DNA of 8,131 nucleotides, taken from NCBI GenBank assembly GCA_000998185.1, contig LCCW01000039.1, forward strand, positions 1 through 8,131, given 5' to 3'. The stretch is from Candidatus Kuenenbacteria bacterium GW2011_GWA2_42_15 (GTDB lineage Bacteria > Patescibacteriota > Patescibacteriia > UBA2196 > GWA2-42-15). The notes beneath the pieces are model-generated. The model did no database searches. It was not told where the DNA came from and was given only the letters and a program-made list of their open reading frames with translations. Within the stretch, counting starts at the first letter, position 1, and each line of letters opens with the position of its first letter. The translations under genes and the position numbers were made by a program. This document shows, piece after piece, positions 1 through 5,637 of this stretch.

Positions 1-1
1 T

Positions 2-856
2 TTGGCTGTGATGAATGGTTTGGAAGATAATTACCGCACAGATTTGTTTTGGCCGATTATTGAGAAAATTGAGGAGTTGAGTGGGAAAAAATATGATGAC
101 GCCCCTGAAGGGGCTGTGAAAAGTATGCGCATTATTGCCGATCATCTGCGCGCCGCCACATTTATTATGGGCGATGATCTTGGTGTGGCGCCGTCAAATG
201 TTGATCAGGGATATGTGGTCAGGAAATTGATCCGGCGCGCGATTCGCCACGGAGCTTGGATTGGTATTAATAATTTTTTTACAGCAGAAATTGGAAAAGT
301 AGTTATTAATATAATGAAGGATGTTTATCCGGAGTTAGAAAAAAACAGAGAATTTATTCTTGATAATTTTGATCAAGAAGAAGCAAAGTTCGCCATGACT
401 TTAACGGCAGGAGTAAAAGAACTGGTTAAGCTATTTTTACAAAATAAAAATAAAAGAATTTCTGGTTATGATTTGTTTGATATGTTTTCCACTCACGGAT
501 TTCCGTTGGAAATAAGTTTAGAAGAGATTAAAAGAATGATTCCTTCCGGCTTGAAGTATGAATTAAGGAATTTTGATGAAGAGAAAGTAAGAAAAGAATT
601 TGGTGAAGCAATGATAAAGCATCAGGAACTTTCCCGTACCGCTTCAGCCGGAATGTTTAAGGGCGGACTGTCTGATCACTCTGAAAAAGTAACACAATAT
701 CACACAGCCACGCATTTATTAAACGCGGCCTTGCGGCGAGTTTTAGGGCCGCATGTTTTTCAAAAAGGTTCCAATATTACGGATGAACGATTGCGGTTTG
801 ATTTTTCACATCCGGAAAAAATGACGAGCGAGCAAATTAAACAAGTTGAAGATTAA
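2..856 (+). CDS. alaS: Alanyl-tRNA synthetase, partial (N-terminus outside window) and prematurely stopped
   Basis: AlaRS charges tRNA-Ala with alanine in the cytoplasm and hydrolyses mischarged Ser or Gly in its editing domain. The window opens inside the gene, so the leading TTG is an ordinary Leu codon and the class II catalytic core lies upstream. Visible parts are the end of the catalytic domain and the helical tRNA-recognition region (NYRTDLFWPII at residues 10-20, RIIADHLRAA 43-52, RKLIRRAIRHG 74-84, THGFP 164-168), then the start of the editing domain with its HTATH zinc motif (234-238). Between residues about 210 and 234 the chain passes from the helical domain almost directly to the editing domain. 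The linker barrel of about 130 residues found in E. coli AlaRS is therefore absent, as I recall for compact CPR-type enzymes. The frame ends at TAA 854-856 after QVED, mid-domain. The rest of the editing domain continues in another frame (853-1053). The identity is secure; whether the gene is functional is doubtful. Confidence 0.93.
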   Translation: MAVMNGLEDNYRTDLFWPIIEKIEELSGKKYDDAPEGAVKSMRIIADHLRAATFIMGDDLGVAPSNVDQGYVVRKLIRRAIRHGAWIGINNFFTAEIGKVVINIMKDVYPELEKNREFILDNFDQEEAKFAMTLTAGVKELVKLFLQNKNKRISGYDLFDMFSTHGFPLEISLEEIKRMIPSGLKYELRNFDEEKVRKEFGEAMIKHQELSRTASAGMFKGGLSDHSEKVTQYHTATHLLNAALRRVLGPHVFQKGSNITDERLRFDFSHPEKMTSEQIKQVED

Positions 857-1053
857 GAGTAAAAGTTTATTCAATTTCCGCATCGCCATCACCGTCTCCG
901 TCTCCGTCAGATAACGAAATTGAAGCATCTTTTTCAAAAGAAATCTGTGGCGGGCCCCATGTGAAAAATACCAGCGAGCTGGGGCATTTTAGGATTATCA
1001 AAGAAGAGGCGTCGTCTGCTGGTGTGCGGAGAATTAAGGCGGTGCTGGAATAG
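853..1053 (+). pseudogene. alaS: Out-of-frame C-terminal remainder of alaS
   Basis: Read in the frame of position 853, this stretch gives 66 residues that are clearly the end of AlaRS. LRVKVYSI matches the strand before the second zinc motif. Then come a Ser/Pro insert, FSKEICGGPH (the CxxxH half of the editing zinc site), ELGHFRIIKEE and SAGVRRIKAVLE, followed by TAG and an immediate TGA. It has no ATG, GTG or TTG start at its head and no ribosome binding site, so it is not a separately translated half-gene. Compared with E. coli AlaRS, about 37 residues between VED and RVKV are missing, and the loss is not a multiple of three. The chain ends right after the editing domain, with no C-terminal oligomerisation (C-Ala/DHHA1) domain. 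A real deletion and an assembly error explain this equally well. Confidence 0.88.
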
Positions 1054-1105
1054 TGAGGGTGGTCGTTTGATGGGTACAGAGGAGGGCGGGGTTAATTACA
1101 AATTG

Positions 1106-1228
1106 TCTAATTTCTAATTCCTAATAAAATGCTAAATTATAAAATTTCTAATTTTAAATTTTACCGTTTTGCTGGATTTGAGTATTGGGCATTTTATTAG
1201 AAATTAGTTATTGGAAATTAGAAATTAG
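1106..1228. repeat. AT-rich inverted repeat with heptamer-like arms
   Basis: CTAATAAAATGC (1121-1132) is exactly complementary to GCATTTTATTAG (1189-1200), with 56 bases between. Pairing continues imperfectly outward, because the left arm repeats CTAATTT/CTAATTC (from 1107) and the right arm repeats AAATTAG (to about 1228). The arms thus look like short tandem repeats in opposite orientation. No transposase or tail-like terminator goes with it. Its function is unknown; a dispersed intergenic element or a cruciform is possible. Confidence 0.6.
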
Positions 1229-1355
1229 TGATGGAAAGTGGAAAAAAGAAAGTAGTATTGTTTATTACCCCATTATTTTATTGTTTCGTTGCTATACCGT
1301 CGGAGAGTATTCGGGCGAGCGGAGGGAGAAGGCGGACAAAGGCCCGTTTTTTGTT

Positions 1356-1385
1356 TTGACATAAAGTATTTAAATGTTGTAAAAT
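1356..1385 (+). promoter_or_regulatory. Sigma70-type promoter for the baseplate-J-like gene
   Basis: A perfect -35 box TTGACA (1356-1361) is followed after 18 bases by TAAAAT (1380-1385, five of six matches to TATAAT). The start of transcription would fall near 1392. The leader would be only about 15 bases, just enough for the strong ribosome binding site AAGGTGAT (1397-1404) ahead of the ATG at 1408. Confidence 0.65.
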
Positions 1386-1407
1386 GAAATAAATACAAGG
1401 TGATTTT

Positions 1408-2619
1408 ATGGTTTCCAAATACGATTATCGCAAAAGAGAGCTGGGCGACAACTATTACGGCGCCAAGCCAAAAAAGAAAAACAAACTAGCCAGGAGTTTC
1501 GGTTTATTGGTTTTTTTTGCGTTTTTGGCAGCGCTTTTTATCTATGTTTTCCCGGAAGTGGAAATAACCATAGTGCCAAAAACAGAGAAAATAACCAATG
1601 ATTTTGAAGTGATAATCGATGGCAGTCTAGAGGAAAACGATTTGGAGCACAATAAATTGTCAGCCGTTGCCGTGACAGCCGAAGACGGTTTGGAAAAAAT
1701 TTTTCCCACTACCGGAGAAAAAAATGTGGGAGAAAAGGCGGTTGGCGCGGTGGTTATTTACAACCAGACTGGTTTGGTCCAGCCATTGACGACCAACAAC
1801 AGTCTGTCAAGCGATGAAGGGCAGATTTTTTATTTGCAAAATAATATTGAAGTGCCAAAGGCTGAAGTTTCAGCCGAAGGGACAATTGTCTACGGCATGA
1901 TTACAGCCAAGGTAATTGCCAAAGAAGGCGGTGAAGCGGGCAACATTTCGCCTGGACGGTTGACAATTATTGATTTATTGTTTAATAAACAGAGCAAAAT
2001 TTACGGCGAAGCCAAGGAAAAATTTTCCGGCGGGAGCGACAAGACAATCAATGTGGTTTCTGAAGACGATTTGAAAAACGCCGAGAAAGTTTTATCCGAC
2101 AAGCTTCATCCAAAATTAAAAGAACAACTATTAAGCAAGCTTGGAGACGGCCAAGAGGTGACCGACAAGATGATAAAATATCAAAACATGAAGATAGAAA
2201 AAACAGTGGAATTGGAAGAGGAGGTGAACGAATTTACCGTCAAGCTTTACGGTCGAGCGGAAACGATAGCTTGGGATGAGGATAAAATCAGAGAGATTTT
2301 AAACACCAAATTGGCTGGTTATCAAAAAGACGGTAAACAAGTGGTGGCTAGTTCACAAGATGTGTTTAAGGTGGAGGTGAAGGAATTTGATTTGGACAAA
2401 ATGACGGCCAAGTTGGCGGTGCGCGCGGAAAATCAAATTTCTATGCCCGTGGAAGCGGACAAGATCAGAGACGAACTGAAAGGCTTGAGTGAGACGGAAG
2501 CCAGAAGATCCTTACTTAGCAAAGGCAATATTAAGGATGTGAGGTTTAAATTTAATTACAGTATCACCAATAAGATCCCTCAAAACGGCAATAGGATTAT
2601 GATTAAGGTGGGGTTGTAG
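1408..2619 (+). CDS. Single-pass membrane protein with baseplate-J-like region
   Basis: The protein has 403 residues. A basic, tyrosine-rich cytoplasmic head (1-27, with PKKKNKLAR) is followed by one transmembrane segment (about 29-48) and a large, mostly outside domain starting VEITIVPKTEKI (51-62). Residues about 107-190 resemble the baseplate-J-like fold often annotated in CPR genomes: GEKAVGAVVIYNQTG, then EGTIVYGMITAKVIAKEGGEAGN and a PGRLTI turn. The rest (about 215-403) is charged, helix- and strand-rich, and carries no motif I know. The start is well fixed by AAGGTGAT four bases before ATG and by a promoter just upstream. It is transcribed alone, with spacers on both sides. No other phage-tail or contractile-injection genes are nearby, so it is unlikely to be a baseplate part; a structural envelope role is a guess. 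The membrane topology is more certain than the domain name. Confidence 0.75.
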   Translation: MVSKYDYRKRELGDNYYGAKPKKKNKLARSFGLLVFFAFLAALFIYVFPEVEITIVPKTEKITNDFEVIIDGSLEENDLEHNKLSAVAVTAEDGLEKIFPTTGEKNVGEKAVGAVVIYNQTGLVQPLTTNNSLSSDEGQIFYLQNNIEVPKAEVSAEGTIVYGMITAKVIAKEGGEAGNISPGRLTIIDLLFNKQSKIYGEAKEKFSGGSDKTINVVSEDDLKNAEKVLSDKLHPKLKEQLLSKLGDGQEVTDKMIKYQNMKIEKTVELEEEVNEFTVKLYGRAETIAWDEDKIREILNTKLAGYQKDGKQVVASSQDVFKVEVKEFDLDKMTAKLAVRAENQISMPVEADKIRDELKGLSETEARRSLLSKGNIKDVRFKFNYSITNKIPQNGNRIMIKVGL

Positions 2620-2712
2620 AACACCGGGGGCACAGAAAACACGAAAACACAAAAGCACAGAAAACATAGTCCGCCAATTTCCAGAGTAGATTATTTTTGT
2701 GAGTGGAAGGTG

Positions 2713-2733
2713 CCTGCCTGTCCGGTAGGCAGG
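2713..2733. repeat. Hairpin CCTGCCT/AGGCAGG
   Basis: CCTGCCT (2713-2719) pairs perfectly with AGGCAGG (2727-2733) around the 7-base loop GTCCGGT. No T-run follows on either strand, so it is not a standard terminator. It sits 2 bases from the next hairpin. It is best taken as a small intergenic palindromic element. Confidence 0.6.
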
Positions 2734-2735
2734 GG

Positions 2736-2750
2736 TCAGCCTAAGGCTGA
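2736..2750. repeat. Hairpin TCAGCC-TAA-GGCTGA
   Basis: A perfect 6-bp stem with a 3-base loop, directly after the previous hairpin. It has no U-tract. Together the two stems form a tandem hairpin pair upstream of the REP-like element. Confidence 0.55.
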
Positions 2751-2774
2751 GAATAAGGGGAAGGAAGTAATGGG

Positions 2775-2820
2775 ATACGCGGCGCGACTGTCATTCTCCG
2801 GCTTGACCGGAGAATCCAGA
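2775..2820 (+). repeat. REP-like palindromic element, copy 1
   Basis: A conserved GC-rich lead ending TGTC runs into ATTCTCCGG (2793-2801), loop CTTGA, CCGGAGAAT (2807-2815), and the tail CCAGA. The stem is 9 bp and perfect. It matches copy 3 (6336-6381) at 42 of 46 bases. Copy 2 (5411-5453) keeps the ends but has a different stem. The TCATT...AATCCAG boundaries resemble REP-type repeats known from many bacteria. Confidence 0.8.
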
Positions 2821-2844
2821 CAAAAAATAAACAGAACTTAGGGT

Positions 2845-2869
2845 TGGTTCAATCTTGCAGATTGAACCA
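2845..2869. repeat. Hairpin A of the TTGGTTCAA family
   Basis: TGGTTCAATCT (2845-2855) is perfectly complementary to AGATTGAACCA (2859-2869), with the 3-base loop TGC. The 11-bp stem is strong, but no U-tract follows. The outer part (TTGGTTCAA / TTGAACCA) is shared with the hairpin at 2939-2967, while the inner stem and loop differ. Confidence 0.65.
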
Positions 2870-2938
2870 GGGAATTATTAGCAGCAGAATGATTGTAAGT
2901 TGGGGTGAAAAATCCGGAGGATTAAATTGACAAATAAT

Positions 2939-2967
2939 TTGGTTCAAGCGAAGGACGCTTGGACCAA
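2939..2967. repeat. Hairpin B of the TTGGTTCAA family
   Basis: TTGGTTCAAGCG (2939-2950) pairs with CGCTTGGACCAA (2956-2967) around the loop AAGGA. The stem is 12 bp with one T-G wobble. It shares its outer arms with hairpin A, about 70 bases upstream, and is in the same orientation. Confidence 0.65.
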
Positions 2968-3016
2968 CGGATTGAGGCGGATTGGCGAATGCTTTGAGTT
3001 ATATTAATCAATAATT

Positions 3017-3045
3017 AAAAACACTCCGATACCAATCGGGGGGTG
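3017..3045 (-). terminator. Rho-independent terminator of the minus-strand operon
   Basis: Read on the minus strand, CACCCCCCGAT (3045-3035) pairs with ATCGGAGTG (3030-3022), with a two-base bulge and one wobble, and is followed by TTTTT (3021-3017). It lies about 18 bases past the stop of the LigB/MEMO-like gene. On the plus strand the same stem is followed by ATTTTAA, so it may also stop transcripts arriving from the left. Confidence 0.7.
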
Positions 3046-3062
3046 ATTTTAATTTGCCATAA

Positions 3063-3869
3063 TTATATTTTTAACTTCATTTCCATAGTCAGATAGCCGA
3101 TGCCAAAAGGATGTTCATAAGAAAGAACCTGCGGAACATAGGGGACTCGGTAGAGGGCGCCCAAAAGAAGCATGATTGGTTTAAGACCGCATTCTTTCGC
3201 TTCTTCGGACAAATTTTTTTCAATAGCCATGATCTCGTTTATTTTTTTATGTTTCAAAAATTTAATGAGCGCGTGGTCAAATTCTTTGGTCCGGGGAGAG
3301 GTGCCGCCGATCGGCGAGTCAGGGGAAATTGTATGCGAGAGGTCGCCTGAGGCCACCAGCGCGATTTTTTGAGTGGTTTTTTGGCAGGCTTTTTTTAAAA
3401 GTTGGCCGAAAGAAAAAATTTCTTGGAGATTGAAAGATATTGGCGGGTGAAGGGCAAGCAGTTTAACGCCGATCAGCTTTTGCGTCAAGTAAAAGAGGGG
3501 AATTGTCAGGCCGTAATCAACCCCTTCTTCGTTAATAATTTGCAAGGGAAAAGTTTTTTTCCGGCCGTTATTCAGACTATTAACGGCTTCCGCCAACTCA
3601 ATATTTACGGCGAATTCCAGCCCGGTGGCCAAATCGCCAAAGTTTTTCAGGGAACCGAGATAGCGAGGTGCGATATTCATGATAAAATGTTCGCTTGGTT
3701 TATGGTAGTGGGGAGAAATGACAACAATAGTGTCCGGTTTGTCGGACAGCAGTTTTTCGTTTAGTTTTTGAAGGGAATTGACAGTGGTTTGTAATTGCGT
3801 TAGATTGTTCTGGCCGATAGCTGGAATAATTAGGGGTGGATGCGGACAAATAGAGGCAAAAGTGAGCAT
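3063..3869 (-). CDS. LigB/MEMO-superfamily protein (class III extradiol dioxygenase-like)
   Basis: This 268-residue protein has the layout of the LigB/MEMO superfamily, which includes aromatic ring-opening dioxygenases and the 'AmmeMemoRadiSam system protein B' group. Visible landmarks are CPHPP (8-12), ISPHYH (51-56), SGDLSH (174-179), EECG-like AKECG (224-228) and a late YEHP (251-254). H10, H54, H179 and C227 are the likely metal-site or catalytic positions. The His/His/Cys set fits MEMO-like proteins better than classical LigB, whose third ligand is Glu. No transmembrane segment or signal peptide is seen, so it should be cytoplasmic. It follows the lysozyme-like gene by 5 bp and shares its promoter. 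No clear Shine-Dalgarno sequence precedes the ATG. The usual partners of protein B (an AMMECR1-domain protein and a radical SAM enzyme) are not in the window. The superfamily is clear; the substrate is unknown. Confidence 0.85.
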   Translation of the reverse strand: MLTFASICPHPPLIIPAIGQNNLTQLQTTVNSLQKLNEKLLSDKPDTIVVISPHYHKPSEHFIMNIAPRYLGSLKNFGDLATGLEFAVNIELAEAVNSLNNGRKKTFPLQIINEEGVDYGLTIPLFYLTQKLIGVKLLALHPPISFNLQEIFSFGQLLKKACQKTTQKIALVASGDLSHTISPDSPIGGTSPRTKEFDHALIKFLKHKKINEIMAIEKNLSEEAKECGLKPIMLLLGALYRVPYVPQVLSYEHPFGIGYLTMEMKLKI

Positions 3870-3874
3870 AAAGA

Positions 3875-5242
3875 TTATTTATTTAGGGTTATGATTTCAC
3901 CGGTAGTATGCAATTCCAGGGTTTTTTTGTCAACATAAATTATATTTTCTGGTTTGAAACCCATACCTTTAAAAGCCGCATAAGAGTCAAACGGTTTTTT
4001 AAGACTTGAGGAAATAAAATAAACCGTAGACTCGCCTTTGGGAGAAACCAATTCGCCGTCACGGAGTTTGATTGCCGCGCCAGTTTCGTATTGGTCCAGT
4101 TCTTTGGCGCTGGCAGCCGTTATTTTTTTATTTTTATAATAGATTTTTAATAAATCCCTGGTTGGAATAGGGTATTTGACGCCTAATTTGACAAAATAGA
4201 CGCCGCCGGTTTTTTTGTCTTGCAGCAAAGTGCCGGTCGGGTGAAGATCTTTTTTAGTGACGGGTTCGCCAAATTTATAAGGGAAAATGTCTTTGTTGCC
4301 AACATGGATAATTTCTTCCAGGTTGAAGCCGAGCAGTTTGAAAGTTTCTTTGGAATCAATCGGACGCAAGGTATCGTCATCCAAAAGATAAATGCCGCCG
4401 GTTGGAATTTGGAGGAGGGAATAATTCGGATATTCAATGGGACTGCTAAGCGAATATTTGTCTAGCTCGGCAGGTTTGACCGGGATGACTTTGTCAAAAG
4501 AAAGATAACGGCTCAAGAATGCTGATTTGGACAGAAATGGCTGTTTGGCGCCGTCTCTTATAAGATAAATGCCGCCGCTCTCGGCGTCTTGCAGTAAGGT
4601 GCCGTCAAGATAGCTGACGGCAAACCACTTTTCCCACAGATTGGCCAATATTTCATTGCCGTGCAGGTGGGGCGTATAAATATAGAGCGTCCGAGTGGCG
4701 TCGTTTTTTATCGTAACTTTTGTGTCGTCAATGGCATATGTTTGGCCGACTTGGTATTTGAACTTATCCGGATTGTCAAAATAAAAGCGCGTGCCGCCGG
4801 CGCCATAATCCACTTGTTTGTAAAAGCCTTTATATTTTTGGACGCCGGGATCATTTTTGGTACAACTGTCGCAGATGCCGTAGCCGGTAGCCCAATTATA
4901 TTGGTCTTCGCTGGGATTTGGATCAGTAACCAGGCTTTGTTCTTTTTGAAGAAGCGCTAAAACATATTTGGGGTTGATGCGATTGAGCCGGGCATTGTCA
5001 TAAATTATTTGCGCAGCAGTCATTCTGACTGTTGGATCAACATATTTGGCCAAGGGACTGTCTTTTACTTCTAAAAATTCCTGGATTTGGTCCAGATTCA
5101 TTGTATTATAATCAGTAAGTTCAACATCGGTGATAATTAAATGGGGATTGAATTGAGCCGAAGCTGGCAGACTAGGCGCGAGGGCTCCGATAAAAAAACC
5201 AAGTAAGCTCAAAAAAGCGGTTAATTTTTGTATTTTTAACAT
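3875..5242 (-). CDS. Secreted lysozyme-like protein with four C-terminal surface repeats
   Basis: The protein has 455 residues. A Sec signal peptide covers about 1-29 (basic start, hydrophobic core LTAFLSLLGFFIGAL, cleavage after ASA at 27-29). Residues about 70-210 look like a goose-lysozyme or transglycosylase-type domain: MTAAQIIYDNARLNRINPKYV leads to LLQKEQSL with E101 as the likely catalytic acid. It is followed by NWATGYGICDSC (C124, C127), YGAGG and NEILANLWEKWF. After it come four degenerate repeats of about 58 residues (near 211-269, 271-328, 334-391 and 393-451), each with a GGIYLI-like strand and a K-P-F/I motif followed by an aromatic-rich segment. Such repeats in secreted proteins suggest wall or surface binding. 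It probably remodels the cell's own peptidoglycan or acts on a host. It is the first gene of a two-gene unit with an extended -10 promoter. No Shine-Dalgarno sequence is visible. The secretion call is firm; the enzyme call is an inference from motif layout. Confidence 0.8.
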   Translation of the reverse strand: MLKIQKLTAFLSLLGFFIGALAPSLPASAQFNPHLIITDVELTDYNTMNLDQIQEFLEVKDSPLAKYVDPTVRMTAAQIIYDNARLNRINPKYVLALLQKEQSLVTDPNPSEDQYNWATGYGICDSCTKNDPGVQKYKGFYKQVDYGAGGTRFYFDNPDKFKYQVGQTYAIDDTKVTIKNDATRTLYIYTPHLHGNEILANLWEKWFAVSYLDGTLLQDAESGGIYLIRDGAKQPFLSKSAFLSRYLSFDKVIPVKPAELDKYSLSSPIEYPNYSLLQIPTGGIYLLDDDTLRPIDSKETFKLLGFNLEEIIHVGNKDIFPYKFGEPVTKKDLHPTGTLLQDKKTGGVYFVKLGVKYPIPTRDLLKIYYKNKKITAASAKELDQYETGAAIKLRDGELVSPKGESTVYFISSSLKKPFDSYAAFKGMGFKPENIIYVDKKTLELHTTGEIITLNK

Positions 5243-5270
5243 AAAAAAGAATCATAAAATTGATGGTAAT

Positions 5271-5279
5271 ATTATAGCA
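5271..5279 (-). promoter_or_regulatory. Extended -10 promoter of the minus-strand operon
   Basis: Read on the minus strand, TGCTATAAT is a perfect TGn plus TATAAT. There is no good -35 box at 16-18 bases, as is common for extended -10 promoters. Transcription would start near 5264, leaving a leader of about 22 bases without a Shine-Dalgarno sequence. Confidence 0.7.
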
Positions 5280-5311
5280 TGAAAACAAGAAAACAAGAAA
5301 GCGCCAACAAT

Positions 5312-5335
5312 AAAAAACAGTTAACAATCAACAAG
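5312..5335 (+). repeat. 24-bp dispersed direct repeat, copy 1
   Basis: The 24 bases AAAAAACAGTTAACAATCAA plus CAAG recur at 7239-7262 with a single C/T difference. The second copy's centre GTTAA-CAA-TTAAC is palindromic. Both copies lie in A-rich, T-poor spacers. The function is unknown. Confidence 0.65.
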
Positions 5336-5410
5336 AAACAAGGAAAACGCAAGAAAGCAGGAATCAGAAATCTAGCAATCAAGAAACTAAGGAAATGGTC
5401 GAGTGGAAGG

Positions 5411-5453
5411 CATGGCGCGGCTGTCATTGTCCCGCTTGGCGGGACAATCCAGA
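5411..5453 (+). repeat. REP-like palindromic element, copy 2
   Basis: GGCGCGGCTGTC leads into ATTGTCCCGC (5426-5435), loop TTG, GCGGGACAAT (5439-5448), and the tail CCAGA. The stem is 10 bp and perfect. It has the same outer bases as copies 1 and 3, but at stem pairs 4 and 8 both partners have changed together. It lies in the same orientation as the other copies. Confidence 0.78.
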
Positions 5454-5591
5454 AAAAACAAAAAAAGAATTGAGAATACTGGATCCCCAAACCTTGTCAC
5501 GGTCGCGACTTGTCCCCATGATGATAAATAAAGCATTTGAAGGTGGCAGAAGGTGAGTCTGGAGTTGCGGCATTATCATTTGGAATCAATG

Positions 5592-5600
5592 TGCTATAAT
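5592..5600 (+). promoter_or_regulatory. Extended -10 promoter of the prepilin gene
   Basis: TGCTATAAT (5592-5600) is identical to the extended -10 of the divergent operon. No clear -35 box is present at normal spacing. Transcription would start near 5607, giving an AT-rich leader of about 31 bases without a Shine-Dalgarno sequence. Confidence 0.7.
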
Positions 5601-5637
5601 TATGTAATAATAATTCTAATGTTTAAATGTTCAAAAA

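Larger units (their letters stand above)
1054..1407. other. Spacer between alaS and the baseplate-J-like gene
   Basis: This stretch of 354 bases has no credible coding region on either strand. It contains an AT-rich inverted repeat (1106-1228), a GC-richer piece of unknown role (about 1291-1350), and a promoter with ribosome binding site for the next gene. A weak 5-bp stem (CGGGC 1312-1316 with GCCCG 1342-1346) followed by TTTTTTG could be a poor terminator for alaS, but its 25-base loop makes that doubtful. Confidence 0.7.
2620..3062. other. Convergent spacer rich in small hairpins
   Basis: These 443 bases lie between converging genes and hold no credible coding region. In order they contain an A/C-rich, T-poor tract just after the stop codon (about 2630-2668, repeating CACAGAAAA-like units), two adjacent hairpins (2713-2733 and 2736-2750), a REP-like element (2775-2820), two related hairpins beginning TTGGTTCAA (2845-2869 and 2939-2967), and a terminator reading from the minus strand (3017-3045). 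Confidence 0.75.
5243..5637. other. Divergent spacer between lysozyme-like and prepilin genes
   Basis: These 395 bases have no credible gene. Each side carries an extended -10 promoter pointing outward (5271-5279 minus and 5592-5600 plus). From 5280 to about 5400 the plus strand is very rich in A and poor in T, with short tandem units such as AAAACAAG. REP-like copy 2 lies at 5411-5453. Beyond it are an 8-bp palindrome GTCGCGAC (5502-5509) and unremarkable sequence. Confidence 0.7.

Noticed and set aside
1312..1352. Possible terminator for alaS (CGGGC ... GCCCG then T-run)
   Set aside because: The stem is only 5 bp with a 25-base loop, so it is too weak to list as a terminator.
2845..2869. 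GGTTCAATC resembles a tRNA T-arm
   Set aside because: The stem is 11 bp with a 3-base loop. No acceptor, D or anticodon arm can be built around it, and no tRNA-like 3' end follows.
1054..3062. CRISPR array, because several short repeats occur in the spacers
   Set aside because: The repeats are scattered, palindromic and unevenly spaced, without unit spacers of constant length or cas genes.
3402..3764. Plus-strand open frame of 120 codons inside the LigB/MEMO-like gene
   Set aside because: It is the antisense shadow of a well-supported gene, with no ribosome binding site and no recognisable motif.
5475..5521. CTGGATCCCC ... CCCCATGA, possibly a fourth REP-like copy in reverse orientation
   Set aside because: The ends loosely recall the reversed element, but both inner arms are CCCC and cannot pair, so no hairpin forms.
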